From a virus: a stretch of 25,950 bases of DNA. The translations under genes were made by a program, and so were the position numbers. Below the pieces are notes generated by a model that saw only the letters and a program-made list of their open reading frames with translations, was not told the origin of the DNA and did no database searches. Positions 1 to 8,465 of the stretch are shown piece after piece; positions within the stretch are counted from its first letter, which is position 1; every line of letters begins with the position of its first letter. Location of the stretch: positions 1 through 25,950 of IMG/VR virus record IMGVR_UViG_3300011116_000388; one strand, written 5' to 3'.

Positions 1-1893
1 GGTGATGTTGGTGATCTCGTCGATGGTAATTGGCAGGTTGTTCAGCACACCCAGTCGGTGAATCTTTGCAGCGGCTGTGTCCTTCCAGATAGATGCCAAC
101 CTCACCGGCTCACCGTACACGCTGTTGCAGACATACAGGGTTGTGGACTTACCCGACCCAGAGCGCGGGTAGATGACGTTGATGATGGCACCGCTCAAGC
201 CCGTGAACTTCAGCAGCGGCGACCCAAATGCAGTAAGTGCAGCAAACGCATGCGGCTCTAGCCCCTTGCGGGCGTACATGTTGAATACTTCTTTCCACTT
301 CTCAAGGCTACCCTTTGCGTAGATTAGTGCTGCCTCGTCTTTGGTAAGCGTCGATGGTGGGCTGTAGAACACACCGTCTTTGGTAATCTCGCGGTCGCCC
401 AAAATGAACTTGCTGTCTTTATCCACCCACCCAAATTGTGTTCTCATGATTTCTGCCTTGTTCGCGTATTGCAAGTTTTTAACAAACGAAGTGACGTAGA
501 ACAGCAGGGACTCAATCTGCTTGCCAGTCGGCGCAACACCGTGCGGGGCTAGCGCATCCCTGAGCTTCTCTTTGACCACGGCAGCTGCCAGCGGCACTGA
601 GAATTCACGCACTCCATCTCTTGGAAGGTGCAGCCTGAAGAGCAATGTCTCCCCTGTCTCGGGGTCATGCATCCGCTTAAGCACGTACAGGTCGTGCTCA
701 TATACAAGCTGCGGCTCAGTTTCATCTGAATCTTTGGGCGGGCGTTTATAAATTCCACCCGACTGCCCACGGAAAAACGGAAACGGATACTCAGGTATCA
801 CGTACCGCTGGGCTACCCCAGATTCCTCAACTACCTCAACTTCATCCGCTTCGGCCTCGGCTACCTCCGTACCCAGTACGATAGGCGACTTGATCAACCC
901 TTTGTTGGGGCATCCGTCGCAGCCGCCGGGGTTCAGCTTCTCGAACGTCTCACACTTGTACGGGCCACCTGTACGTTGTATGTACGCTACTTTTTTGTCC
1001 ACCTCGGCTGGGTCGTAGTCGGGGTATTGATTGGACAGCATTTGCTCCGAACGGTCACTATCAACACCGAATGACGCAATCGACAGCCCTGCTCTCCACA
1101 ATGGCTCTTCAAGCTCGGTCTGGTTGTTGTAGCAATGTAGCAACTGCTGACAGCCTTCGCCGTTGGCAGACTTAATCATGATGGTCTTGAACCGCTTGAT
1201 CTGGTTCGCCATCATTGCTTCCATCATCGGGCTTAGCTGCCCTGCTGGAATAAAGTCGGGCTTTTCTGGCAGAGGGTCGGGCGCACCGAGCAACTCCTTC
1301 ATCTGCTCGTACGAGACTGGAGGGCAGTCGGTGCTAATGATGGAGGCCCAGCTAGGCGGGTCGTACCGGTAGTTGTACGTGTCCGGCATGCGCATGATTC
1401 GCGCTGCTTCAAAGACCGCCGGGTCAACAATAAGATTATGTTCTGCGCAAAGCTCACGCAGTCGCTTGGCTAACGGTTCCCACTGCTGTCTGCTGATGAC
1501 CTCGGTGAGAGGCCAGTACATGTGCAGCCCGTTGCCTGAATTAACTAGGATTGGTTTAGGTAAGCCGACTGCTTTGCAGAACCGCTTGAACTCTGACATC
1601 CCCGTGGCTTGGTCGATGTAGCCCTCGCCTTTTTCGGCTTTTTCTGCGCCGCAATCAATGTCTATCCAGAGCGCCTTGAAATGCTGAGCATTCTCTTGCG
1701 TCCGTCTGTTTAGTGCGCCGTACTTGGCGGCACCGAAGTACACATTGAATTTTTGTTTGGCGAGACGCTGCGCAATCTCCAGCGCTTCTTCTCGTGTGTC
1801 TGCAAAGTTTTGGTCTGGGTACTTACCTAACCCCATGATGCAATACCGACCTTCAGTCGGCAGCACCAGATCGAGCAAGTCGAAGTTAGGCAT
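1..1893 (-). CDS. Primase-helicase (AEP primase domain + DUF927-like helicase), C-terminus cut by window edge
   Basis: Open for 631 codons from an ATG at 1893 to the left edge with no stop, so the 3' end lies outside the window. The N-terminal part looks like an archaeo-eukaryotic primase domain: ALWIDID gives the DxD metal pair (D78, D80), and SGNGLHMYW (about 119-127) is the sxH nucleotide-binding motif. A cysteine cluster ending in CDGCPNKG (about 315-335) may bind zinc. The last 200 residues match the DUF927 helicase pattern: Walker A RSGSGKST near residue 580 and Walker B ITIDEITN near the edge. It would prime and unwind DNA at the phage fork. It is the last visible gene of the leftward replication unit. 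No clear Shine-Dalgarno precedes the ATG, so the start is less certain than the identity. It was read by manual translation of the minus strand. Confidence 0.88.
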   Translation of the reverse strand, partial: MPNFDLLDLVLPTEGRYCIMGLGKYPDQNFADTREEALEIAQRLAKQKFNVYFGAAKYGALNRRTQENAQHFKALWIDIDCGAEKAEKGEGYIDQATGMSEFKRFCKAVGLPKPILVNSGNGLHMYWPLTEVISRQQWEPLAKRLRELCAEHNLIVDPAVFEAARIMRMPDTYNYRYDPPSWASIISTDCPPVSYEQMKELLGAPDPLPEKPDFIPAGQLSPMMEAMMANQIKRFKTIMIKSANGEGCQQLLHCYNNQTELEEPLWRAGLSIASFGVDSDRSEQMLSNQYPDYDPAEVDKKVAYIQRTGGPYKCETFEKLNPGGCDGCPNKGLIKSPIVLGTEVAEAEADEVEVVEESGVAQRYVIPEYPFPFFRGQSGGIYKRPPKDSDETEPQLVYEHDLYVLKRMHDPETGETLLFRLHLPRDGVREFSVPLAAAVVKEKLRDALAPHGVAPTGKQIESLLFYVTSFVKNLQYANKAEIMRTQFGWVDKDSKFILGDREITKDGVFYSPPSTLTKDEAALIYAKGSLEKWKEVFNMYARKGLEPHAFAALTAFGSPLLKFTGLSGAIINVIYPRSGSGKSTTLYVCNSVYGEPVRLASIWKDTAAAKIHRLGVLNNLPITIDEITNIT

Positions 1894-1922
1894 AGATTTT
1901 TAGGGGTGAAAAGGGCATCGAT

Positions 1923-1947
1923 GGGGAGCAAGCTCCCCGCGCTTTTT
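1923..1947 (+). terminator. Possible rightward hairpin terminator in primase leader
   Basis: GGGGAG-CAAG-CTCCCC (1923-1938) is followed by GCGC and five T on the plus strand. The T-run is on the plus strand, opposite to all local genes. It may stop antisense transcription, or the hairpin may act in the minus-strand mRNA just ahead of the primase gene. Weak call, based on structure only. Confidence 0.3.
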
Positions 1948-1950
1948 GTA

Positions 1951-2190
1951 TTACTTACGCTTTTTTAGTGTTTGCATGAACTTGGCAATTCGTTCACTTC
2001 GTTGGCGGTCTGGCACGGATGAACCCCAAAACCAGTTGTAAACTGTGGCGCGGCTAACACCCAGCTTATCCGCTACTTGATTGACCGAAATGCCAAGTTC
2101 GATACAGCGTCGGCCCAAAACTACACCCAGCGATTCAGTATCCGCTTGTTGATTAGCTTCGACTAATCGCTGACTGTATCCGTAGCTCAT
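1951..2190 (-). CDS. Small helix-turn-helix DNA-binding protein (XRE-like)
   Basis: 79 aa. The segment ELGISVNQVADKLGVSRATV (about residues 31-50) is a clear helix-turn-helix, followed by the usual 'YNWFWG' helix end and a basic C-terminus (KKRK). It is too short for any extra effector or peptidase domain, so it should be a simple DNA-binding regulator or a replication accessory protein. The start ATG at 2190 has GAGGAG about 8 nt upstream, lying inside the end of the preceding SSB-like gene, only 4 bp away, so the two are co-translated. It sits between the SSB-like protein and the primase. The target is unknown. Confidence 0.8.
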   Translation of the reverse strand: MSYGYSQRLVEANQQADTESLGVVLGRRCIELGISVNQVADKLGVSRATVYNWFWGSSVPDRQRSERIAKFMQTLKKRK

Positions 2191-2194
2191 ACGC

Positions 2195-3091
2195 TTACTC
2201 CTCGTCGCTCCATGCTTTCACCACCGCATCAAGGCTTTGCTTGGGTTGTGGGGCTTCGGCAGCTTTTTTAGACTCGCGCTTCTTTGGTTCGGCTACTGGG
2301 GCTACCGTTTCAAACGGCTCCTCAGCTTCTGCCTTAGTCATACCAAGTGCGCGACCTGATACATCTGCTTGGTACGGTGTCATGACCACCATCTTCTTAA
2401 CTTCCTCACGCTGCTGGGCAGGTTGAGTAACGTCGTAGATAGCACGGTTGATATGACCGACCGGCTCAAAGAGAACCGACTGATTGTCATTGTCCTCGTT
2501 GAAGCTGATCTCGGTGATGAACCAGTCAACAGACTTGCCGTTATTAGCAAGGTACTTGGCATAGTTCTCGAAGGTGAAGCGATCACCGACGTTGTCACCA
2601 AACAGCGACTTCGATGCTAGGTTCATCTGATATACCTCGCCTTCCAGCGCAGTACCAAAATCATCCAGCAACATCAAAGCCAAACGACGCGAGTAGCGAC
2701 AGGCTTTGGAACTACCCATACCCGAACCTTTGATATTGTTAGGGCAGCTATCGCAACGCGAAGCAGGTGGGTTTTGAACACTTGGATCAGGAGCGCGACC
2801 GTCGTTCGAAAAGCAATCTGGTGCAGCGGGTTCAGCGTCAGGCGACCATGCTTTTGCATAGAAGATACGACCAACATTCGGCGAACCGTGGATGATGATT
2901 GTTTTCAATGCGCTGCTGGTCTTACCCATCTCTTCACCACCGACGATTTTGCGGAAGATGCCGTTCTTTGGCACGATACGCTTTACGCCGGTCTTGCCAG
3001 ACTTACCGGCAAGTTGTTTGGTCAATTCACTGAGACCTGCATCACGCAGGAAGTCGGGTAGCTCTTGGTTCACTAATGTTAAGTTACTCAT
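2195..3091 (-). CDS. Probable phage ssDNA-binding protein (SSB-like, DUF2815-equivalent position)
   Basis: 298 aa. No single motif identifies the fold. The tail fits a single-stranded DNA-binding protein: a low-complexity region rich in Lys, Ala, Glu and Pro runs into an acidic end, WSDEE, like the partner-binding tip of SSB and gp2.5 proteins. A central CDSCPNN plus a later CRYSRR could form a zinc site. Context supports the role: in many siphophages a DUF2815 ssDNA-binding gene travels with a RecB-like nuclease, PolA, VRR-NUC, a SNF2-type helicase and a primase, exactly the neighbours here. A GAGG ribosome site precedes the ATG. Function is inferred from context and tail, not proven. Confidence 0.6.
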   Translation of the reverse strand: MSNLTLVNQELPDFLRDAGLSELTKQLAGKSGKTGVKRIVPKNGIFRKIVGGEEMGKTSSALKTIIIHGSPNVGRIFYAKAWSPDAEPAAPDCFSNDGRAPDPSVQNPPASRCDSCPNNIKGSGMGSSKACRYSRRLALMLLDDFGTALEGEVYQMNLASKSLFGDNVGDRFTFENYAKYLANNGKSVDWFITEISFNEDNDNQSVLFEPVGHINRAIYDVTQPAQQREEVKKMVVMTPYQADVSGRALGMTKAEAEEPFETVAPVAEPKKRESKKAAEAPQPKQSLDAVVKAWSDEE

Positions 3092-3098
3092 ATGGTCC

Positions 3099-3530
3099 TC
3101 ACGAAGAACGTCTAACAGTTATGGTGTACTCCCGCTCGACGTTTAAGCCCATCGGAAGTTTGTCTGGATTCTCAGATAGAAACTCTTTCATGTGTGTCTG
3201 ATGAAGTCTCTTCTCCAATAGGCCGAATGCATTGTTATCTTTGATAAACGAATACATTGAATCCCAGTCATTAGTCCAGTACCGTGACTTGACTTGACGA
3301 ATGACCGTGCCGTTTTCGGTGCGGATACTACTTGCGTTGTTTCTCTTACAAATTTCGAGCATTTGCCCTTCAATCATCTGCATCTGCTCTTCAAGAAGCT
3401 TATCCTCGGCATCGAAAGCACGTGCCTTCGCTTGCCTTGTGTCGCGAATCTTGATGTATATCTCGGTGAGTTTGTCTAACGGAATAGAGGGTTGTTCCTC
3501 TTCAGCGGTAGCATCTAATTCTTCAATCAT
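3099..3530 (-). CDS. Conserved hypothetical coiled-coil protein (Gp157/Gam-like layout)
   Basis: 143 aa. Residues about 15-65 are strongly helical and charged (KLTEIYIKIRDTRQAKARAF, then EDKLLEEQMQMIEGQML), predicting a coiled coil. They are followed by a compact domain with GTVIRQVKSRYW. That order (helical hairpin, then a 'gkkIkt..g.i' domain) recalls phage Gp157 and Gam-type proteins that bind DNA ends or nucleases, but no diagnostic residue is visible. GGAGG lies 5 nt upstream of the ATG. It is the first gene after promoter P3.7 and is 7 bp from the SSB-like gene, so a role in replication or recombination is likely but inferred. Confidence 0.7.
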   Translation of the reverse strand: MIEELDATAEEEQPSIPLDKLTEIYIKIRDTRQAKARAFDAEDKLLEEQMQMIEGQMLEICKRNNASSIRTENGTVIRQVKSRYWTNDWDSMYSFIKDNNAFGLLEKRLHQTHMKEFLSENPDKLPMGLNVEREYTITVRRSS

Positions 3531-3745
3531 ATTTCCTCCAATGCGCTAATAGTGCGGGGTCACTGAGTAGGAGACCTATGGGGAGAAGCAAACTAAGACC
3601 CACGGTTGTAGCCCAGCCCCCGCCGCTGTAGTTATTTGCCCCACACACAGCTTGGGTCACTTCGTTGCATTACCTCCCCCCGTCTTTCCGGGGTGTCACT
3701 ACTTACCGCCACCTCATCTATCCCTGACAAACTAGCGGCTTTCGA
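3531..3745 (-). other. Long, possibly structured 5' leader RNA
   Basis: About 215 nt lie between promoter P3.7 and the first start codon, unusually long for this phage. On the minus strand the leader holds a CCCCG-GAAAGA-CGGGG hairpin (around 3675-3695) and a nested pair set in which GACCCA pairs with TGGGTC, enclosing GCTGT with ACAGC (about 3596-3660). A 12-codon open frame also starts inside it (ATG about 3670), but its ribosome site is only 2 nt away. The structures were found by eye and no known riboswitch was recognised. Confidence 0.35.
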
Positions 3746-3751
3746 ACCTCT

Positions 3752-3779
3752 AATATACAACAGCATTGGACAATGTCAA
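3752..3779 (-). promoter_or_regulatory. Sigma70-type promoter P3.7 (leftward)
   Basis: On the minus strand there is a perfect -35 TTGACA (3774-3779), a 16-nt spacer and -10 TATATT (3752-3757). The -35 overlaps the stop codon of the helicase gene (3776-3778). It matches P8.8 in both hexamers and spacer length. It should drive the coiled-coil, SSB-like, HTH and primase genes. Confidence 0.75.
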
Positions 3780-5161
3780 GAGCTAATTTCCATCTCTTGG
3801 CGATAAAGCTCAATTATTTTTTCGTGATTGTCGATATTGCCGCGCAACATTGAGTAGACCTTTGACTCAACTGGGCTTCCGACAATATGCACAATGGTCA
3901 TGTTGTTCTGCTGACCGGGGCGATCAATCCGAGCATTTGCTTGTAGATAAGTTTCTACACTCGTAGTCGGTGCATACCAAATGATCGTATCTGCTGCGGT
4001 TAGTGTCAAGCCGTGGCTTGCTGCCTGTGGTTGGATTAGCAATACGTGCGGGTTGGGGTTGTTTTGAAACTCTTTGACAAGCTCGGCACGGCGATTGACC
4101 GGCACCGAACCATTAATTACTTCGCAAGAGATATGCTTGCTTTCAAGAAATTCTTTCAGTAAAGCAATAGTGTGCGTGTATGGCACGAACACCAACACCT
4201 TGTGGCTTGCTTCCTCAATAACTTCATGCACGACTCTTAGTCGGTTGCTAACGTCGAACTCAACGACTTCTTTTTTGTCGGAGTACACAGCACCGCCAGC
4301 GATCTGTAGGAGTTTGTTGAGCTTAGCTGCTGCGTTGATAGAACTAATCTCTTCCCCTGCGGCTTCGATCAGCATCTGCTTCTTCATCGCCATGTAGTAC
4401 TTAGTCTGCTGCGGGGTCATTGGCGCATCGCGGTCAACAAACGTGACGGGTGGTAAGTCTAGGCAGTCGGCTTTCTCGAACCGAATGGCGGGTTGCAGAA
4501 TCTTGTGGATCAACTGCTGTGCCCCCGGCTTGGGTATCCACGTGTACTCACTTACCTTAGTCATCACGGTGTCGCGGTACTGCCCGAAGAAAGGTGGAAC
4601 GCCTTGCGGATTGACCAGCTTAGCTAGCCCATACGCATCTAGTGGTGACTGTGCAGCGGGGGTGCCGGTCAGCATCCACAACCCTTTGACCGTCTTGCCG
4701 ACATCGCGGAGTGCTTTCCAGCGATCTGTCTGCGCGTTCTTGTATGCCGAGGCTTCATCAACCACAACCAAGTCGAACCCAGCTTTGGCTAGCTGATCCT
4801 TGACGATCTTCACGCCGTCGAAGTTGATGATGACAAACTCAGCGTTGCCGTTGATTATTTCTCGGCGCTTGTCTGCTGATCCGTGCGCAATAGCAACGGT
4901 GCGGTGTACAGCGAACTTGAATAAATCTTCTTGCCAAGCGGAGCGCATCACGGACAGGGGGCACACAATCAGCACCCGCCGTAGCACACCCTTGTTCATG
5001 AGATAGTCGGTTGCCCAAATGACCGACGCAGTCTTGCCGGTACCCTGCTCGTTGAAGCAGAAGGACTTGCGGTTGCTGACTAGGAACTTAGCCGTTTCTT
5101 TTTGATGGGCGAACGGGGCAAACCCAAATGGCCTAGGCCATTCGTAATCTTCTAAAAGCAT
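3776..5161 (-). CDS. SNF2/DEAD-type DNA helicase (superfamily 2)
   Basis: 461 aa, with the SF2 motifs in order: a Q-like motif FAHQKETAKFL (17-27), Walker A NEQGTGKT (37-44), motif II VVVDEAS (132-138), motif III LTGTPAAQ (164-171) and motif VI ARIDRPGQQ (410-418). The ARIDRxGQ form is typical of SNF2-family ATPases. Length fits the single-subunit phage SNF2 helicase found beside PolA and VRR-NUC genes. It should translocate on DNA during replication or recombination. The ribosome site is weak (GAGAG about 7 nt upstream) and the HNH-like gene ends 14 bp before its start. Promoter P3.7 overlaps its stop codon. Confidence 0.93.
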   Translation of the reverse strand: MLLEDYEWPRPFGFAPFAHQKETAKFLVSNRKSFCFNEQGTGKTASVIWATDYLMNKGVLRRVLIVCPLSVMRSAWQEDLFKFAVHRTVAIAHGSADKRREIINGNAEFVIINFDGVKIVKDQLAKAGFDLVVVDEASAYKNAQTDRWKALRDVGKTVKGLWMLTGTPAAQSPLDAYGLAKLVNPQGVPPFFGQYRDTVMTKVSEYTWIPKPGAQQLIHKILQPAIRFEKADCLDLPPVTFVDRDAPMTPQQTKYYMAMKKQMLIEAAGEEISSINAAAKLNKLLQIAGGAVYSDKKEVVEFDVSNRLRVVHEVIEEASHKVLVFVPYTHTIALLKEFLESKHISCEVINGSVPVNRRAELVKEFQNNPNPHVLLIQPQAASHGLTLTAADTIIWYAPTTSVETYLQANARIDRPGQQNNMTIVHIVGSPVESKVYSMLRGNIDNHEKIIELYRQEMEISS

Positions 5162-5175
5162 CTAACTCTCGCTGG

Positions 5176-5484
5176 TTACTTACGTTCTTTTTTACTGACC
5201 TCTGATACCACCTTGTGATTCGAACCTCTGCGGAATGATCTGTTGGCGGTCGCGGGTTGAATACGCAGCCCGTCACCATTTGATCCACCCTTAGACAGTG
5301 CTTTCGTATGCGCAACGTCTTTGCCCTCACGTGCATCAGCTTTGCCGTTGCCGTTACGGTCGGGGTACTTCTTATCAATCTTGGCTCGTGCGCGTTCACG
5401 CTCACGACGCTCATCAGTTTCGCCTCTGGCTAACTGCTGCTGGTATTCTTTCTTGTACGGTCTAGGCTTGTTAACGTAGGGCAT
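5176..5484 (-). CDS. Small HNH-like protein
   Basis: 102 aa, very basic. The core GKDVAHTKALSKGG (54-67), then a short spacer and RIQPATANRSFRRG, has the layout of a small HNH nuclease: a histidine after a hydrophobic strand (H59), a Gly-Gly turn and a final asparagine (N81). It has no zinc cysteines. Just before it, DRNGNGKADARE (42-53) looks like an EF-hand-type calcium loop. AGGAG lies 7 nt upstream of the ATG. It sits between the PD-(D/E)XK nuclease gene and the helicase gene, consistent with a recombination nuclease. The HNH call rests on pattern only. Confidence 0.65.
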   Translation of the reverse strand: MPYVNKPRPYKKEYQQQLARGETDERRERERARAKIDKKYPDRNGNGKADAREGKDVAHTKALSKGGSNGDGLRIQPATANRSFRRGSNHKVVSEVSKKERK

Positions 5485-5486
5485 GA

Positions 5487-6149
5487 TTAGCTCCTGTTGT
5501 ATTCACAGTCTTTAACAGCACAGAACTTGCACAGCGGTCCGCTGACTGGGTTCCATACGTTAGTCTTTAGTGCTGACTCGATCCGTGTGATGTCGGGCAG
5601 CATCTGCGCTACATAATGTAGTTCTTGTTCTTTAGCGTGGTCGGCCTTCACAAACTCCTTGCTGACCACAAATACCAAAGCGGACTTGATCTTCTTGACC
5701 TGCGGGAACTTGGCGAAGATACCTGCCGCGACTAAATCTAGTTGCTTGATGTCTGCATATCGTGCGCTCTTACTGGTCTTGTAGTCAACTGAATGTGCCA
5801 GACCTTTCTCTTCGTTAATAATTACCAAGTCGGCAATACCATGCCACCACACGTCAGGGGCATCGAAGTCACAGGCTTTCATCTCTCGGGTCAGCCCCAG
5901 CTTCACCTCGCAGTGCTTCTCGCCGGGGATAGCCGCTAGCATTTGCAGCGTAGGCTCAAGGTAGTCGAACTCTGGGGGAATCGGCTTACCGTCACGGATG
6001 AACTCCTCGGCTACCGTGTGCATCAGCTTGCCATACAGCGTAGCCTTCGTATCAGGCTCCTTTATGTCTTTGGCAACCTTCGTGTGATAGTACTTCCTCG
6101 GGCACTGCTGGAAGGTTTTCAGACTGCTGTATGACCAGACGATGCTCAT
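5487..6149 (-). CDS. PD-(D/E)XK nuclease, RecB/Cas4-like with four-cysteine Fe-S site
   Basis: 220 aa. The nuclease core is readable: H44 in GKLMHTVAEEF, D107 in HGIADLVI, D122-Y-K124 in SVDYKTSK, and Q136 in the following helix. An early cysteine (C16 in QQCPRKYY) plus C207, C210 and C215 at the C-terminus (LCKFCAVKDC) match the split 4-cysteine iron-sulfur cluster of AddB and Cas4 nucleases. It probably resects DNA ends for phage recombination, working with the SSB-like and helicase proteins. The ATG overlaps the stop of the upstream membrane gene (ATGA) and has GAGG 5 nt upstream. Confidence 0.9.
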   Translation of the reverse strand: MSIVWSYSSLKTFQQCPRKYYHTKVAKDIKEPDTKATLYGKLMHTVAEEFIRDGKPIPPEFDYLEPTLQMLAAIPGEKHCEVKLGLTREMKACDFDAPDVWWHGIADLVIINEEKGLAHSVDYKTSKSARYADIKQLDLVAAGIFAKFPQVKKIKSALVFVVSKEFVKADHAKEQELHYVAQMLPDITRIESALKTNVWNPVSGPLCKFCAVKDCEYNRS

Positions 6150-6346
6150 AGTTTCCTCTGGCAGCTGAAGGCTTGGATGTCCACACGGAACGCATTAGCA
6201 AATTTGCAGTCGGACGCGATGCGGCTCTCAGTATTCACCATGCCGATAAGCAACCCGACAAAGAATAGCAGTATGGCAACCATGGACTTGGCCCACCACG
6301 CGTTGATGACAGCCCATGCTTTATTGAAATTGATTGGCTCTAACAT
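6146..6346 (-). CDS. Small single-pass membrane protein
   Basis: 66 aa from the ATG at 6346. This start is chosen because AAGGAG lies 9 nt upstream and it overlaps the polymerase stop codon by 7 bp; the frame is open further upstream, but only inside the polymerase gene. One hydrophobic segment (SMVAILLFFVGLLIGMV, about residues 19-36) predicts a membrane helix, followed by a soluble tail with CKFANAF and two cysteines. The stop overlaps the next start as ATGA. Similar short membrane proteins sit inside phage replication clusters, but their role is unknown. Confidence 0.7.
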   Translation of the reverse strand: MLEPINFNKAWAVINAWWAKSMVAILLFFVGLLIGMVNTESRIASDCKFANAFRVDIQAFSCQRKL

Positions 6347-8166
6347 TCTCCGTAACTCCTTCCATATCCAGCTTCGCAGTTTAACGGAAGCTCGGACGCC
6401 CACATAGGTCGCAGTCTCATGCATAGTTCGACGAACTCCTTCCCTGTTTCAGCTTCACCCTCTGGTACTAGGCAAGTAACAGCATCGTGCACCGTCATAA
6501 CCACCGGATACTTTTTGGCAATCATCAGCATCTGGTCGCCGATGATGATCCTAGCTAGGGCTTGGCAGACGTTCTCGATTACCTTCCCACCGTAGATGCG
6601 GTTGGGTATCGTGGCTTTGCCGCGCTTGGTGTCGTACACATACTCGGGCTTGGCTCCCGGCTCCCGCTCTATCCAGCGCAGGTTGGGGTACTTGATGTAC
6701 AGGCCGTTGGGCAGTCGGATGCCTTTGGTGCCTTCAACCTTCAGCACTCCATCGCGCCCCAACTCCGTGGCTCTGTCACCAATGATGGCGTTCAAACAAT
6801 CTGCCGCCCTTTTCCATAGCTCAGGAATCTTCGGATAGGTGCGACGATAGGTTTCGATAATTCTCTTACACTCTTCCAGTTCGATTTCAACTTTAAAAGT
6901 TTTAAGTTGTGCTTGGAACTTCGCCGCCCCCATGCCATATCCAGCACCAAGGATCGTTGTCTTACCAACGAACCGCTCATCCGGATTAACCGACGCTTCT
7001 GGGATGCCATAAATCGCTGAGGCCATAATTTTGTAGACATCTTCACCTCTATCAAATGCATCTACCAAGTCATTCTGCCCCGCTAGCCATGCCAGCGTAC
7101 GTGCTTCGATCTGCGAAGAGTCCGAGTCGATCATCATGTAGCCCTCGGGGGCGATGATGGCTTTCTTGATGGGTGACTTGCGGGGTAAGTTCTGTAGGTT
7201 CAGCTTGTCGTCACCTCCCCAACGTCCAGTATGCGCAGCGTAGTAACGTAGGGGTACCGGCAGGGGGCCTCGTTGCCCTATGCTAATCATGCGCTCGGTG
7301 CGGGTTTCCTCCAGCGTTGACTTCACCCCAAGCCGTGCCGCCACGATGGTTTGCACTCGTGGGTCTGGATGCACTAGTAGTGCTTTGAACTCTTCATCGT
7401 TCTTTGCAAACGCCCATGTTTCTTTGCCGGTGGTCAGGCTAACCTTGCGCGGAGGCACCACACCCAGTAGTTTTAGTAGGTCGGCGAGTTGTTCGTTTGA
7501 CTGCAAGACCGACGCAGTTTTGTCGGCGTTCCTTAGTAGCTCGGCCTTCTTTACTCGAACAATCTCAAGGTGCTGACGTAGCCCTTCCACACCCACGCGA
7601 AGCTTTGGCTCCGAGAACATGCGGATGGTCAGGTCGATTAGCCGTAGCTCTTTGGCAGGGAACTGGTGGGACAAAAGGTTGAACAGCTTGTAGGTCAGCT
7701 CGACATCGTTCTTACAGTACTCACCGTACCGTGCCAGCTCACCGGGAAGGAAGTCGGCTCGGCGTTTGCCCAGCGCATTGACCACCTCATCGCCCTTCTC
7801 ACCTAATGCGTAGTACTTGGCTAGCGCCGCAAGGCTACCGCCCACTTCGATGCTATGAAGTGCACGTGACATGCTAAGCGTGTCAAGCCAGCCGCGAGGC
7901 TTAATACCGAAATGCCAAGTAAGAATAGCGGCATCAAACATAGCGTTATGAGCAAGCACCAGATGTTCGCCCATATTGAATGAGTCCAAGAACTCCTTGA
8001 TCTCCTCGGCGGTGCCACTGCACCACTCGGCTTCTGCATCGCCATCTTTGACCCCCACACCAATTGTTTCAAACCTATCTCCGCGCACATACTCTTCCGT
8101 GGTCAGCTTCGACAGGCTGAAGTCACGGTCATAGTACGTCTCAAAGTCAACGGTAATTATTTTCAT
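6340..8166 (-). CDS. Family A DNA polymerase with 3'-5' exonuclease domain
   Basis: 608 aa. Exonuclease motifs: Exo I VDFET (D7, E9), Exo II HNAMFDA (N74, D78), Exo III YCKND (Y150, D154). Polymerase motifs: HTGRWGGDDKLNLQNLPR (312-329), motif A DSDSSQIEAR with catalytic D349, motif B RFVGKTTILGAGYG (R398, K402, Y410), and motif C TVHDAV with catalytic D561. The residue equal to E. coli Phe762 is leucine (L406), and the usual glutamate after the motif C aspartate is alanine (A562). There is no 5' nuclease domain, as usual for phage PolA. It is the replicative polymerase of this phage. The start overlaps the VRR-NUC stop (ATGA). Confidence 0.97.
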   Translation of the reverse strand: MKIITVDFETYYDRDFSLSKLTTEEYVRGDRFETIGVGVKDGDAEAEWCSGTAEEIKEFLDSFNMGEHLVLAHNAMFDAAILTWHFGIKPRGWLDTLSMSRALHSIEVGGSLAALAKYYALGEKGDEVVNALGKRRADFLPGELARYGEYCKNDVELTYKLFNLLSHQFPAKELRLIDLTIRMFSEPKLRVGVEGLRQHLEIVRVKKAELLRNADKTASVLQSNEQLADLLKLLGVVPPRKVSLTTGKETWAFAKNDEEFKALLVHPDPRVQTIVAARLGVKSTLEETRTERMISIGQRGPLPVPLRYYAAHTGRWGGDDKLNLQNLPRKSPIKKAIIAPEGYMMIDSDSSQIEARTLAWLAGQNDLVDAFDRGEDVYKIMASAIYGIPEASVNPDERFVGKTTILGAGYGMGAAKFQAQLKTFKVEIELEECKRIIETYRRTYPKIPELWKRAADCLNAIIGDRATELGRDGVLKVEGTKGIRLPNGLYIKYPNLRWIEREPGAKPEYVYDTKRGKATIPNRIYGGKVIENVCQALARIIIGDQMLMIAKKYPVVMTVHDAVTCLVPEGEAETGKEFVELCMRLRPMWASELPLNCEAGYGRSYGEC

Positions 8167-8465
8167 GCGCGGCTATTCTCTGAAACGACTTGCTCTACTA
8201 ACTCAATGCTATCTTCACGCACAATCATTGCTAACCCCTTGCGTAGTTGTATCTCGCGTATCTCTCGCTCTTGCAGCGCGGTCGGTTGGTTCCTTCCAGC
8301 CTTGCACTCTATGGCTAGGAACTTCCCCCCATGCAGACAGCATATGATGTCCGGTACGCCTGAGCGTCCGTAGCCGTGTGTATTGGGGGAAAAGTAATAT
8401 ACGCCGTGCTTCTTTAGTACCCGCACGACTGCTGCTTTAACTTTTGCCTCTGGTGTCATTGCCAT
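8163..8465 (-). CDS. VRR-NUC domain nuclease
   Basis: 100 aa from the ATG at 8465, chosen because GGGAG is 7 nt upstream; an ATG two codons earlier (8471) has the same site only 1 nt away. The VRR-NUC core is complete: GRSGVPDI (G36, P38, D39), AIECKAG (E53, K55) and a glutamine-containing helix (Q60, Q65). Stand-alone VRR-NUC proteins of this size are common beside phage PolA and SNF2 helicases and are thought to cut branched DNA, as do related Holliday-junction resolvases. The gene overlaps the zinc-ribbon gene upstream by 29 bp and PolA downstream by 4 bp. Confidence 0.93.
   Translation of the reverse strand: MAMTPEAKVKAAVVRVLKKHGVYYFSPNTHGYGRSGVPDIICCLHGGKFLAIECKAGRNQPTALQEREIREIQLRKGLAMIVREDSIELVEQVVSENSRA

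Noticed and set aside
3111-3126. TCTAACAGTTATGG as a further palindrome copy
   Set aside because: Only partly similar and inside coding sequence of the coiled-coil gene; no dyad.
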